From the NCBI RefSeq assembly GCF_022539315.1, contig NC_066336.1:2856600-2920599 (forward strand): a DNA stretch of 64,000 bases. The letters are read 5' to 3'. Each line of letters starts with the position of its first letter. The stretch's first letter is position 1. The notes beneath the pieces were generated by a model that made no database searches, had not been told where the DNA came from, and worked only from the letters and a program-made list of their open reading frames with translations. Positions 11,464 to 23,955 of this stretch are shown one piece after another. The position numbers and the translations under genes are program-made. Source of the DNA: Serinus canaria (lineage: Eukaryota > Chordata > Aves > Passeriformes > Fringillidae).

Positions 11464-14400
11464 ACTGCTGGCAGAAATGAAAGCCCATGAACCACAAAGC
11501 ACCCCGAGGACAGACTTTGAAGCTCACGTTGTTTTCATTTGGATGTCATTATTAAAAGAGTCACTCGTGTGTTTTCTGGTAAAACAGTTTGCTGCAATGT
11601 TTGCTCTTCTCCTGCTGCTCTGAGAGGAACCTGATGGGAGCACCCATGGGGATGGAGGCATGATGGGAATGGGGATGGAATGGGAATGGGGATGGGATGG
11701 GGTGGGGGTAGCTGTCTCATCAAAAACCTCTGCAAATGACCAGTGTGGAGATGAGGACAACATCCTGGGCATCATGATCTTGTCATGCCTAGTTGATGCT
11801 GGGTGCCGAACCTGCCATCTCCCAGAGCTGGGGCTGAAGCTGAAAAGGGGCAGGAGCTCTCTGGGCTTCCAGCACGGTGTAGCCTTGCTGCAGGCAGTGC
11901 AGAGGCAAAAGGAAGAAGTTCTGTGGAAGAAGGAGAAGGCCAAAAGGGTGGATTGGTCTGCAGCCACTGCCACTGTTCAGGGCCACCCCCCTGGCAGCAC
12001 AACCTGCACAGCTGGCACAGCTGTGCCCGTGGAGACCCATGTGCCACGGTGCTGCAGAGAACCAGGCTGTGTCCAGGGGTGTTTGATAAAGCCAGACAGG
12101 TAGGTTTGTCCAAAACTGAGGAAGCATGGCATTGGGGCAGGCAGGAACCTAGGAGTGCTGCTGCTGCCTCTCCAAGCCAGTTCTTGAGAGGAAAGGGTGT
12201 CCCATGCTTTGAAAATCACTTTCGCTGACTTTTAAACCCAGAGGATCCCTGCCTGGCTGGAAACTACCCTTCCAACAGAGACAATTAATTATGTCCCAAA
12301 GACAGTGCGAGAAGCAGCAAGGAGGCCAGCTGGAAGCAGCCTGAGCCCTCTCTCACCCAGGGCCAAGTTCCATTTCACATGACATCAGTGGGTGCTTTGG
12401 CTGCCATGCCAAAGGAGCCAAGGTCTGTCCCGGGTGCAGACAGCTGTCTTCACAGGGAGGAGAAAACCCAGGCCTCTGGATGGTGCTCCCAGTGCAAAGG
12501 GATCCCTCCCTGCTGCTCCTTTGTGGGGATTTGGAGCGCACTGCCCCGAGGCACAGTGCAGTGCTCTGTCCCCAGGCTGTGTGGGGACAGTGGCACTCAG
12601 CAGGTCTGTGCAGCCCTATGGCCCAGAGAGCCCCAGCAAAGCCCAGGGCATCCCCCTGCCTCTTCTGCTGCTGTGGGCAAACAAGAGGGCCTGCCTTGGG
12701 GGTGGTGGGTGATGTCTGCAAAGCCCCTTTGCCCCTGGGGGAGGGCGAGCGTGGCCATGGGAGATGCTTTCAGCCCTGGGGAATGGGCATGGACTGGCAG
12801 AGAGCTGAGCCCAGGGCCTCTCATCCACCCAGAGCAGTGACAGGACAGCACCCTCACTGAGGGAGATCATCTGTCTCCAGTGACAGCCCCTGGGGACAGC
12901 TCCTGCTGGGGTCAGTGCCCTGTGGGTGACCCTGTGTGTGCAGCCCAGGATGGATGTGTGCAGCCTGAGGCAGCAGCGCATCCCTGCAGACGCTATGAAG
13001 AAGGTGAAGTGACTCAGCAGAGTGAAGAGAGGCCTGGGGACAGCCTAGGGGACACCTCCAGCCTCATCTGCAGCAGAGGGATGGTCCCTGCCCAGCTCGG
13101 GTATCTCAGCTCCCTGCACTCCTCTCCATGGCAGCAGCCCTTCCAGCCCAGCTCACCATGAGGGCCATTCCTCCTGGGGCTGAGCAGGGCAGAAAGGGCC
13201 ACGGGCACAGGTTCAGCTCAGCTCCTCTGGGTCCCTCGTTCCTGCCCAGCTCCCAGGCTCCAGCCCAGCCAGGCAGCCCTGCCACGAGCTGTGGAGGCCT
13301 CGCACCATGCGCCGCTTCCCCCGCCAGCAGTGCTCAGGTTACACTTGACAGAGTGAAGTGGCAGCAAAATGAATTGAATTTATTTACTTTTTAAATGCAA
13401 TGGTGGGAAACAAAACATGTTGCAAAAGTTGTTTGTTTCGGAGCAGCTCTGCACAGAGCCGCTGCAGAAGGAGTGGCTGCTGGCAGCTCAGCTCTTCGGA
13501 GACCGGCCATGGCTGGGCTCACACCCTGTGCCAAGGACCAGACGCCTGCTGGAGACACCTCCCTCCCTCCCTGGGGGCACAGACCAGCCCAGCTCCCTGG
13601 CCAGGGTGCCCAGGACCACGTGGGACCACTGGGCAGAGCCAGTGACAGGCACAGCCCGAGCAAACGCTGAGGCAGAGGTGCTGTCAGGGTGGGGCGAGCT
13701 GCTGCCCACCATCCAGCAGTGCCCTGAGTTGCTCTGCCCAGTGCCTGCTGCCTCCAGACCAGGCAGGGACGGCAGGGAGGGTGCCTGTCCTGCACCTACC
13801 AGCACCCAGCAGTGCAGCTGGCAGCTCCCCAGGTGGCACAGGGCTTGGGGTCGAGGTGGGAGCCATGGGCAAGGCTCAGCCACCCCAGCAGCAGTGGGGG
13901 TGGCTGCTCTGGCAAGGGGCTCAGCAGGGCTGGAGTGTCCAGAGAGCCCAGCCCCATGATGCACCCCCAGGCACCACCCCCCCCTTGGCCCAAACTTTCC
14001 CATGGCACCGTCAGCGCTCCGAATTTATGAGGGACCACCAAGCCTGGGCATTGTCAAGCACCTAATTGAAAACACTGTGAAGGCAACACGGCAACACGGC
14101 CTGAGAGCCCATGCTGGTGGCCACCCAGGTGCCTCCTGGGGTCTCAGCAGGGCACAGCTGGCATGCAGTGGCAGTGCCAGGCCAGGATCCCTCTTGGTGG
14201 GCACTGCTTGCTCCGGGTCCATCCCAGCCAGGCATCTGTGGAAAGGGGAGAGGCCCCAGGGAAACCTCCCACAGATGTGCTGCCTCCCACACAGGAGGGT
14301 GCTTTTTCCCAGAACTTTGGTTAGGAGATACTCATGAGTTAATTAATCCTTGAGTTTTTAAGCAGAGACATATTTATGAGCCCTGTAAGAGGCTGGGGCC

Positions 14401-16079
14401 CAGAGAGACATTTCTTTATTCTTCCTCCAGCTCAGCTGAAGGAAACCATAAGGGGAAAGAGCGACTGAGCCACGAAATCATGGACGATGGACTTCAGGCT
14501 GGTGATGGGGAAACAAGCCCCGACTTGCCAGGGTGGGAACAGTGGACAAATGACTGCTCCCTTCCCTCTCCTTTGTCTCCTTTGTCCACACTTGGCCAAT
14601 GGGTGCTGGGGTATCTCCAGTTTGAAGAGCAGATGTGGGGTTTGAGCACTCACCCTGAACCTCCCCAGCTCCTTCAGCAGGAAGGAAGACGTCCTGGTCT
14701 CATTTGTCCCCTTCCCTGTCACCTGTGGGGTTCATTGGCCCCAGAGTTCCAGCTGCCCATGCCAAGGAGATCTGGTAGGCTCAGGAGGTGCAGGACATGG
14801 CTGTGAGCATGTGGGAGCAGCAGTGCTGAGAGCATCAGCCAAGGCACCAATGTAAAACCAGGAGTGCAGGACACATCCACTGTGCTGTTGTTGGGCTCGC
14901 TGCATCCCAAGCAGCCCAGAAAATGTATCACGGGGACAACCAGGTGCCTTCCTGGCCAGGGCACATTTTTCCAGGCTGAAAGCTTGGAACAGAGGCTCTT
15001 TGACTTTATCTGTTTCCTCAGAGTGAGATGCTCATGGCATTCCCTGTCTCCCTGCAATCTCCAGTTTATCTATCCACCTCAGATGATGCTTCCTCAGCTT
15101 TACTGCACATCTTGGCCAATAGCAGTGGAGAAATGTGGCCACCACATGTTGGCAGCAATTGAATCCTGGGCACATTTTTTCTCTGTGCAGCCTTTAAGCT
15201 GTGGGAACCATTTCAAAGGAAACCATTCCCCCTATAACATGCTTGTGATCTGAAGATGTCTATTTAGATGGCAGCCCGGCATTAATTTAGCAATTCACTA
15301 CAGAGTTTGGCGTGATGTTTAAAGCACTAAAATAAATTGTGGTGAAGTCGTTTCCCTCAAACCAGATTGTGTGGTTTACATTATTTGTCAACCTTAAGTA
15401 CAACTGGCATGTTTGTATCACTCATGCAAAGCCCCATTGTGCCTCTCTAGAAGGGGGAAGAATCCGCACAGAAATGCATCCAAGTTCCTGCCCCGGCAGT
15501 TTCATGTCCCTGGGAGATCTGCCCCGGAGGCACGCAGCCCAACCGGCTGGAAGAGAGCCTGGGCTTTCCTCACGATGATGGGTGTTAAGTGCAGGCTCAT
15601 ATAGGTTATATTACAAAGGGCCGATTTAATCAGAGGCAGATTTGCGCTCTCCGCCCGCAGTGCCTGAACTCCACCGAGCCGCGATGGCTTCGACACACCC
15701 ACAGAGCACACACACGCACCATGGACCACGAGAATCGGGCTGGGGGGGACCTGGGGGGCTGCTCGCCCACCGAGGAGGGTGCTCGGTGCTCAGCCCGACC
15801 TGCTGCCCCACTGCTCGTGGCCTCCTGCCCCGCCCGGTGTGCCCAGGGTGCGGCCAGGAACGGGAGGGAGGGCAGGGACAGGTGAGGGAGGGCAGGGACA
15901 GGTGAGGGGAGGCTGCCCCGAGCTGCCCAGGGGGATCTGGCTCTGCCTGTGGCAGCTCCCCTCTCTCCGAGGGTTGGTTTGATGACATCCCAGACGAGCA
16001 GACAGCCAAGGGCAGCCAGGACGGTCTCACTCAGGGACACCTGGCGGGGTGTCCAGGCTCAGAAGGTGCCCCAGGCAGC
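11464..16079. other. Intergenic, no gene seen
   Basis: About 4.6 kb of GC-rich sequence with many fortuitous open frames but no recognisable protein. A short GGGATGG-type run lies at 11645-11710. AT-richer islands at about 14320-14400 and 15230-15420 look free of repeats. Confidence 0.4.
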
Positions 16080-17420
16080 ACTGCGGGGTCCTTGTCGCCC
16101 CTGCCATGCCCGGCTGTCCCCGCTGCCCTCGGCTCCGGTGTTCCGCGCTCGGCGGGGACGGCTGCGGGGTCAGGCGGGGACAGCACGGCGACACTTTCGC
16201 CAGCGCCGCCGGGAGCAGGTTGGCGGGGCGTGCTGTGGTGTTGCGCCTGCCTCTGGGCGAGCAGGCGGGATCTCGTCTGTGATCTCAGTGCTTTATCCCT
16301 TCCTTCCCTCGCCTCAGTGGCTGCAGCCAGAGAAATCCCCGGATGGCTGTCACAGCTCTCCGCGCACAAGCTGCGCGGGCAGCGCCGAGGGTGTTTCATT
16401 CCCCCACCTCCCAGCGACTCCCCGATGCCAGAAGAAGCGTCCCGTGGAAGCGGCCGAGGCTCTGCCCTGACACAATCGCGCTCGCACATCTCTCCCAGCC
16501 CCCAGCAGCTGTGGCAGGCTCCCAGCCGAGGGCTCTCCCCACCCCCGGGACACCGGCACCGTGGGGCAGGTCTGCTCTGCAGGACAGCCCTGCCCTCCTC
16601 CTAGATGGTGGCATCGCCAACCCTTGGAATCGCTGTCCAGTGACCAAAATTCTGCTGTTGCATCTTCCCCAGCCCCTCCAAGCCCCCCTCCTCTCCCTCC
16701 TGCCCCTCCTCTGGGCCCTGCTTGGAGCATGTTCTCCCCCAGAGCAGCTTGGTAGGCGTGTGCCCTCCACGTTCTTCTCGCAGCAGCTTCCCCGGCTGCA
16801 TTTCTTCTGCAGCATTTCTGAATTGTAAGAGACACCCGATTTTCTGGAAATTAAGTTGAGACAACAAAAAGCTCTGTTGCTCCCCAGAGCCGCCTGTGCT
16901 GTGGCCATGGACATGTTTGTGCTTTCACTGGGTGGTGGCAGAAACTCCCTCTCTCGAATGGGAATTCCAAGGGACGCGCGGAGGGCGAGCTGGGCTGGGC
17001 AGATGCTTGGCAGCACCGGCTGCTGTCCCCTCTTGTCGCAGGTACCCGGGCAAGCTGCTCTGGGCAGCGCCTGTCCATGAGACACTGTCCAGAAGGGCTG
17101 CACAAAAGCTCCCAGCCACGGCATTAAGTAATTGTCACATTTTTCTTCTGTAAGGATTAACATTCCTGCTAACCTTGCAAACGTTCATTGAGCCATTGTC
17201 ACCCCCCGAAAGGCGGCACAATCGCCGAGGATTAGGGTGTCTGCGGAGCAGCCTGTTCCCGCTATTGTGCGCTCCCGGCGGGGGGAGGAAATCCTGCGAC
17301 ATCAGCCGATGTCCCTGCGGCTGGGACGCCAAATTCACTGCCGGCCGGGCTCACGGCAGCCCCCGGGAGCCGGGGCCCGACCGCCTGCTGTGGCACCTGG
17401 GACTGTCCCTGCGATGCTGG
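16080..17420. promoter_or_regulatory. CpG-rich region, possible promoter or enhancer
   Basis: CpG dinucleotides cluster at about 16100-16250 and again at 17180-17420, against a CpG-poor background. Between them are ordinary sequences, and just before the second cluster (17130-17200) is an AT-richer stretch with CATTG-type (SOX-like) motifs. No coding exon with matching splice sites was found. Promoter function is inference from base composition only. Confidence 0.35.
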
Positions 17421-18995
17421 GTGCCCGGGAACACGGCCGGGCTGATGGCACCTCCAGCACGGGCACCAGCCCTGTCCCCTCCTGGTCCCCTCCGGGCAGC
17501 AGGTTTGGCCAGTGACCGAGCTCTTGGGTGCTGAGGAAATCCCATAAAAATGTAACAGGAAATACGGAGCCGTAAAGGGAATTTCCTGGCATTTTTGTCA
17601 GCTGTCGGCAGTGCCCGCTGTGTGTGCTGTGCTCAGGCACCTGGCAGCCGCAGCAGGACCGCGGCCGGGCCAAGCTGCATTAGCAGCTCGTTCCCAAGGC
17701 TCTCCCCTTTGGAGCAGGAGCAGATGAGCATGGCAGCAGCACCGAGCGACCTTCTGGGGAACAGGGCTCCAAATCCTGCAGAAAGCTCAGGCTTGCAGAC
17801 AGGCAGGACAGGCAGAAGCTGTGTTGCAAGGATGCAAGAGGAAAAAAGGAATGCTAAAGCAAAGCCAAGATTTATGTCCGTGGGTCCCAGGAGGGTCCTA
17901 CAGAGCTTATAAATGACAATACATATTGTGGTTCAACCCCCATGCTCAGTAGCAAAGGAAAAGGAGTGGGAAGTGTCTCCAGCGCTGGGGCCATTGCACA
18001 ACAGCAGAGAATGGAAAACAAACTCATCTGCTTCTCCCCAGCATCAGCATCCCCACTCCCATGGAGCTTTCCCAAGAGACAGAGCCATCCCTTCCAGAAA
18101 GCCACGGGGACAGGAGAATCCCGAGTGTGGTGCCCAGGGAGCAGAGCCTGGCATCCTTCTGTTGTGCCCAGTTTGGACTGCTCAACCAGAAAAACCAAGC
18201 TGCAGCCCTCTGCTCCATGCAAATAAAGACTCTTCCAACCAAGACAGAGAGAAGTCTCCATGACGGATGTCTCTGAGTCCTGCAGGTGTTCATTTCTGGA
18301 AAAGAGCTGGCTTCTGGGGAGGCTGGGCTGGGGCTGGTCTCCTGCAGACCTGCACCAAGAGGATCTGTGGTGGCAGATGTGGCATCTGGATGCCTCCGCC
18401 CAGCAGGATCTGGATTTGCCAGCCCTTTGGCAGGGCACTCAGTGTTTAGAAGCCAGGATTGTTACTGCTGTGCAGTGGGATTTCATGGCAGTTTTTCACA
18501 GGCTCTGCACGTGTTTGATAGTACAAATAGGAACTGAATCTCCCCACAAGTGACAGCAGCCTGGCTTCCTGGGGCCCGCTGGGGCTTGAGAGGAAAGATG
18601 TCCATTCACAGTCAGAAACTCTCTGTATTCACTGAACACATGGGACAATTTGGCTTCTCTTCTTGGGCATCATGGCAGGGGAAGGACTTCCCACTCTGCC
18701 TTGAGGATGTACAGGTGGCTGTTCACAGAAAAAGAGCACTCCTAAAGCCAGACTTGGAGCTCCTCTGCTAAATCCTGCAGTGGGAGCTTTCTCTGGACAC
18801 ATCTGCTGAAGGAATAAATGGGTTTTGCATTTTGATCTCTTTTGCTTCATCTGGACTAACTTTGAGAAACAAGTTCTGCAGTCAGGCTGGCTCTCCTTGG
18901 TCTCATGTCAGGCTGAAATGAGTCCCCATGGACAAAGAAGGCACTCAGAGTCTCCCTGTGCCTCTGTGGGGCTTCTTCTCATTGGATCCTCCTCA
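17421..18995. other. Intergenic, no gene seen
   Basis: No supportable coding exon, RNA gene or repeat was recognised. Confidence 0.4.
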
Positions 18996-19040
18996 GACCA
19001 CACCTTCTGTTCCATCCAAAAAGGAACAGAAGGTGTGGTC
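18996..19040. repeat. Perfect 18 bp inverted repeat (hairpin)
   Basis: Left arm gaccacaccttctgttcc (18996-19013), 9 nt loop, and exact reverse complement at 19023-19040. Flanking ATCCT/AGGAT sequences can add a few more pairs after a small bulge. The stem is shorter than a typical microRNA precursor. Function unknown. Confidence 0.9.
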
Positions 19041-20149
19041 AGGATGTCCATTTCCAAAAAGCAGGTGGTGGCTGTGGTGACCAGGATCCATCCCAAGACA
19101 TCTGGAGGGAGGCTGATCTTCAGAAAGCAGCAGCAGATGGGCTTAGTGCCCATTGAAAATTAGGTTCTGACTGTATATACTGTCCTTAAAACACAAGCAG
19201 CTGCAAAATCCTTGGTCTTCCAAAGGCAGGAGGTGGTGATGCCTCCACTCTGCTGGCCTGGCTCATTCTGTGGGGGGCACACACAGCAGCTGCAGTGAAA
19301 CTGGGGAAGTTTCAATGATTTAATTTTTCACCAGCAAAGGTCACGAGGTCCAGGATGGGTGTCCCATCCCGGGAGCAAATTTGGCTGATGCCAGGGCAGC
19401 CACCGTCACGGCGGTCCGAGCTCCCCTGGCTCAGTGTGACCCATGGCTATTGGCTATTCCGGAGATGGTTTCCATAAGGACTTTATTTTTTTTTTTTATC
19501 TTTTTTTTTTTGGTAAAAATGTTGAACAATTCTGGTTTCGTCCCCATGTGGAGCGGGAAAAATTTTGAAATCTTGAACATTTTTGAGGGCTTAAAAACAA
19601 TTTCCCACCCAGTTATAGCCACCAGTCTCATCAGGATGTGTTTGAAAAGCCTCCAGCAGGAGCTGAGCAGAGCTGGTCTCAGCTGGATACCACTCTCAAC
19701 GAGAAATGCCGTGGCAAAGGGTCATGTTTCTTCAGAAAAAAAGTATCTTCAATAGCTCAGGAAGTTATTAGTGTCTGCTAACAATAAGAGCTTTGGATTG
19801 ATTCAATAGATGCTCATTTTAATTGTAAAATGCCAGTAATGAGAAATGTGCCATCCAATGACTCATTTTTCCCTTGTAAAAATTATTGGACATTTTTATT
19901 AGTTTTACAAATGACAGGACCTCGTATTTCTGAGAACACTTTATACAAGCCTTGCACAAGCCCACTCTCATAAAAGCGTGTCTGTGGTGACATCCAGAGC
20001 CACAAGAAGGGGAGCGGTAGAAAGGCCCAAAGTGGTGAGGACAGCCCACAAGTGGAACTGGCAGGACCGAACCCCAAGAGGGTGGGAAGGGGTGGATACA
20101 GCACCGGAGACATGAGCCCCGGCACTCCTTCCCAGCAGTGCCTTTCTGG
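19041..20149. other. Intergenic, AT-rich block included
   Basis: A poly(T) tract lies at 19488-19512. A repeat-free AT-rich block at about 19740-19930 resembles conserved noncoding DNA in composition. No gene seen. Confidence 0.4.
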
Positions 20150-20401
20150 AGAGGCACGGGGCAGGCAGGGGGATGGGTGCCAGCCGGCGCCCGCAGGTCT
20201 GCCCGGCGCGGAGCCCCGGCTCGGGGCAGCCGCCGCGGCGCTGAGCGGCCGCCTGGGCGGGCGATGTGCGGGGCGCAGGGAGGGCAGGAGCCAGCCCCGG
20301 CCGAGCAGAGCTGAGCCAGGTAAGCGCCGTGCCACGGCACCGGACAGGGCGGCACCGCGGAACGCCGCGCTGCGCTCCCGCGGAGCCGCTCGCCCCGCGC
20401 C
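20150..20401 (+). promoter_or_regulatory. CpG island with candidate noncoding first exon
   Basis: Very high CpG density (many GCGC, CCGG and GCCGCC sites) is followed by a consensus splice donor, CAG/GTAAGC, at 20319/20320 on the + strand. This is the most promoter-like patch in the left half of the window. Since RSPO1 in mammals has upstream noncoding exons, this could be a distal RSPO1 first exon or the start of a noncoding RNA. The transcription start itself cannot be read from sequence. Confidence 0.4.
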
Positions 20402-20955
20402 CCCGGTGCGATCATCCCGGCGTTATCTGTGCCCCCGGGGCGATCATTCCGGCGTTATCTGTGCCCCCGGTGCGATCTATCCCGGAGTTATCTGTGCTCC
20501 CGGTGCGATCATCCCGGCGTTATCTGTGCCCCCGGGCGATCATCCCAGCGTTATCTGTGCCCCCCATGCGATCTATCCCAGCTCCCGGTGCGATCATCCC
20601 AGCGTTATCTGGGCCCCCGGGGCGATCTATCCCAGCTCCCGGGGCGATCTATCCCGGCATTATCTGTGCCCCCGGGGCCATCATCCCAGCGTTATCTGTG
20701 CACCCGGGGCGATCATCCCTGAGTTATCTGTGCCCCCGGTGGGATCTATCCCAGCTCCCGGTGCGATCATCCCGGCGTTATCGGTGCCCAGGTGCGATCA
20801 TCCCTGAGTTATCTGTGCCCCCGGTGGGATCTATCCCGGATTTATCTGTGTCCCCCGGTGCGATCTATCCCTGAGTTTTCTGTGCTCCCCGGTGCGATCA
20901 TCCCGGAGTTTTCTGCGCTCCCGGTGCGATCTCTCCCAGCGTTATCTGTGCTCGG
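20402..20955. repeat. CpG-rich minisatellite, 25-32 bp units with TTATCT
   Basis: Tandem units of the form cggtgcgatcatcccggcg plus ttatctgtgccccc, interleaved with a variant carrying gcgatctatcccagctcc. Twelve copies keep an intact TTATCT (AGATAA on the - strand), and others have decayed to TTATCG or TTTTCT. It lies directly downstream of the candidate splice donor and inside the CpG island. Confidence 0.92.
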
Positions 20956-23275
20956 AGAGCCGGGCCCCGAGCAGCTCCGGGCTCGCCTGCCCTGGCTTTG
21001 CGAGAAGCATGAGAAGGGGTCAAGCGCGGCCAGGAGGACGGGGGCAGGGACATCCCGGAGCAGCCCGGCTGCGGGAGCAGCGCTGCTGGACTGCGGCTGG
21101 ACGGGCTGGAGGGGAGCGCCGGCATCCCGTCCCTTCTGCTCCGGAGAACAGCAGAGCTGCTTTGGCCAGAGTGTGCTCTTTTTAAAAAAAAAAAAAAATC
21201 CAAGCGATTTCCCATGGAGAATTAATTTGCACAAGGGGAGGGGGGGGGAAAGTAGTTTTTAGAGAATTTGTCATTTCAGTGTTTCACTTCTCCTCCCTTG
21301 TTGACATTATTTGTATTTTTGTTTACGTCTCCTCGTGAGAAGTCATCTGTGACTCTGCATAGTGCACTGCGAGCTGGCATGATATGACATAATGCAAGAG
21401 CTGAGATAGCCCAACACTGCTATTTTAGTTTGGAGGATATTTTAAACTTTATGTTATCCAGGAAATTTCTGAAATATTTGTCTTCATTCCAAGCCAGAAT
21501 GAAAACAATTTTTGAAATGTCGGAAGTTCCCGTGGAACAAGTAACGAGAGCTTCCAGCTCTGCCACCGTGTGTGGCAGGGCAGCAGGAGGGGAGGCCTCA
21601 GCCCTTTGCAGGAGAGTGCCAGTGGGCACTGGAGAGCAGGGAATGGCTTTCTGTGTCCCAGGACATCCCAGGAAGGATCTCTGGAGACTTTACAAACCCT
21701 CTCTGGTTTGTGGGGCTCCAGCCTAGAGAGGGAGAGGCTCGGCGGGGCTGCAGGCAGGAATGACCAGCCCCAAAGCTGAGCTTACCAAGGCTGAGCTGCT
21801 GTGGGATAGGCTGGGCTCTGCAGGGCCGCAGGAGGCCGGGGTCCACACTCCGTGTCTGGCTGGAAAGTGCTATCAGGTTCCCAAAGTCTTTGACTTCGCC
21901 TCTGTGCTGAGACATTCAATCCTCAGAGCTTTGTTTTGTGTACTCTGGGAGCTGACAATTTGTAAAGACACGCTGCTGGGCTAATCCTCCATCAGCTCCT
22001 GGAGCGGGGAGCAGCTGGAGCTGGCAGCTCTCTCCCTTCTCCCACTCCAGAGCCGAGTGCCTGTAGCAGCAGCTCCCAGGTTTTGACTTATACGCAAAGC
22101 AGAGCAGCAGCTCAGCAGCCGGCAGACGGGACCACACAGGCACCTGGTGCTGGGCCAGCCGGGCACCGCCAGGTGGCCACACCGGCCGTGCCAGGCAGCC
22201 CTGAGTGCCACACTAGTCCTGGTGGGGATGCCAGCCCCGGTGCTGAGCTCAGCTCGGCTCCCTGCTGCCCTGTGCCCTGGGGAGCTCTCAGGGAGGGGAG
22301 CTCTTCCCACAGGGTGGTTTGCTGCTGGTGCACTGAGTGTCAGGGAAGTGATGAATTTGAGGTTCTGGAAAAGAGTCCTCATTGTGCAGGAGATATCACA
22401 AAGAGGCAAAGGGCCCAGGGTCCCTTGTCACCCATGCACAGAGCTCTCCCACAGCTCAGTGGGGTCCTCTGTGTTTGGGGGGCCCTGGGAAACTGTGGCA
22501 GCTGAGTGTCCATCAGGGAAGGCACCAGTGCCATTGCTTGGCATGGGCAAGGCCTCAGATCTCAGCAAAACACATTTTTAAGCTGCCTGGGGTCTGTCAG
22601 AGTAAATGAGTTGCAGTTTCAGCAGCCACTTGCTCCTGGTTTAACCCTGGGAAAGCAACTGTGTTGCAAATATTTACCTGATGAGGTAAACCATCAATAT
22701 CCTTGAAATTTACATTTAAAAGTACTGGACCAGAGCATCTTGTGGGTTTTACTTTTTTCCCCTGCTGATTTGTTTCACAATATGCCAGAAGCATGGCTTG
22801 AGTTAGGGCTTTGGCAGGGGCTTTTATCATGATTGATACAGTGGAGGATAGAAAAGAAATTTGGTTATCAGAGGATGCCAGAACTCAACTTCCTAGCACA
22901 TACATTCAATAATGCAAAAATTCTCCTTTAAAGGTCTCCTTAGAACAAATCCCAGTCATCACAAAACCCATGGAGATAAATTAAATTACATTTTAATAGT
23001 GGAGAATTCATTCCTGGGCTAAGCACAGCAGTGAAAGTATGTTCTCTCTTAGGCAAAAGTAGCCTCATCTCCCATCAAAATTCTGAATGTTACCAGATGA
23101 AAAACTTAATTGGAAATGAAACCCCACAGCTCCCAGGGCAGAGGCACCACAAGAGACTGCCCCACCTCATGCTCCCCTGCCCCACAGCTGCCCTGGCTGT
23201 GTTCTTGCTTGTCCTGCCCTGTTCTGGGGTGCTGTGCCTCCTGAAGAAGTCAGGCTTGGCCTGTCTCTGCCTCAG
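20956..23275. other. Intergenic, no gene seen
   Basis: CpG richness continues to about 21130 and then drops. A poly(A) tract lies at 21183-21197. No coding exon was recognised. Confidence 0.4.
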
Positions 23276-23470
23276 GCTGTTGTCCTGCAGATATTTAAAA
23301 TACATCTCTCTCTCATGCTGTTATCCTGTAGATATTTAAAATACATCTCTCTCTCATGCTGTTGTCCTGCAGATATTTAAAACACATCTCTCTCTCAGGC
23401 TGTTGTCCTGTAGATATTTAAAATACATCTCTCTCTCATGTTGTTGTCCTGCAGATATTTAAAATCCATG
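23276..23470. repeat. 41 bp tandem repeat, about 4.7 copies
   Basis: The unit starts gctgttgtcctgcagatatt and ends ctctctctcat. Copies start at 23276, 23317, 23358, 23399 and 23440. Copies alternate between CTGCAG and CTGTAG, hinting at a two-unit higher-order pattern. Confidence 0.95.
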
Positions 23471-23681
23471 CAGATGCAGGTAGGGGTGTCTGAAGTGTGT
23501 GGTGTGTGCTCTTGGTGCCTGGCTGGGGATGGTGGGCAGTAAGGAGGGCTGGTGGCACAGGGAGATGTGGGGTGAGGTGATCCAGGGGCTGCTGGGGGGG
23601 AAATGGATTTGTAGGAAGTTCTTAGGGTCTGGCAGAAGGCCCACACAGTATCTGTGTGCAAACTCTGAGCTGAGAAAAGGG

Positions 23682-23955
23682 CTGACACTGCTGTGGGTTG
23701 CAGGTTGGGCCAGCCTCACCTCCAGCTCCCCATAATGATTGCATCCAAAAACTGGAAGGGGCCAAAAGGCAGAAAGAGACAGGGCAGAGCTGCCATGGTG
23801 GTGCCATGGTCCCTCCCACCAAGGGAGCCTTCCCCTCCTCATCCTCCCCTTGCTCAGCTCTGGCCGCCTGAGCCTTGCTCCTGCCCAGCCTCTTCCATCC
23901 CAGCCTCATCCTGCAGTGCCTCTCCCTCCTCATCCTCCCCATGCTGGCCTCCCCA
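23682..23955 (+). repeat. Local duplication, copy A
   Basis: About 274 bp beginning ctgacactgctgtgggttg matches 26852-27126 in the same orientation with only a few differences, including a 1-base indel in tgctcctgccc versus tgctccctgccc. Its right part is itself followed by a partial internal repeat (ccatcccagcctcatcctgc at about 23896 and 24002). Non-coding; origin unknown. Confidence 0.93.

Noticed and set aside
13395..13959. Overlapping 90-180 codon frames on both strands in GC-rich unique DNA
   Set aside because: GC-rich sequence has few stop codons; all six frames are open over similar spans and none has a recognisable domain or splice pattern.
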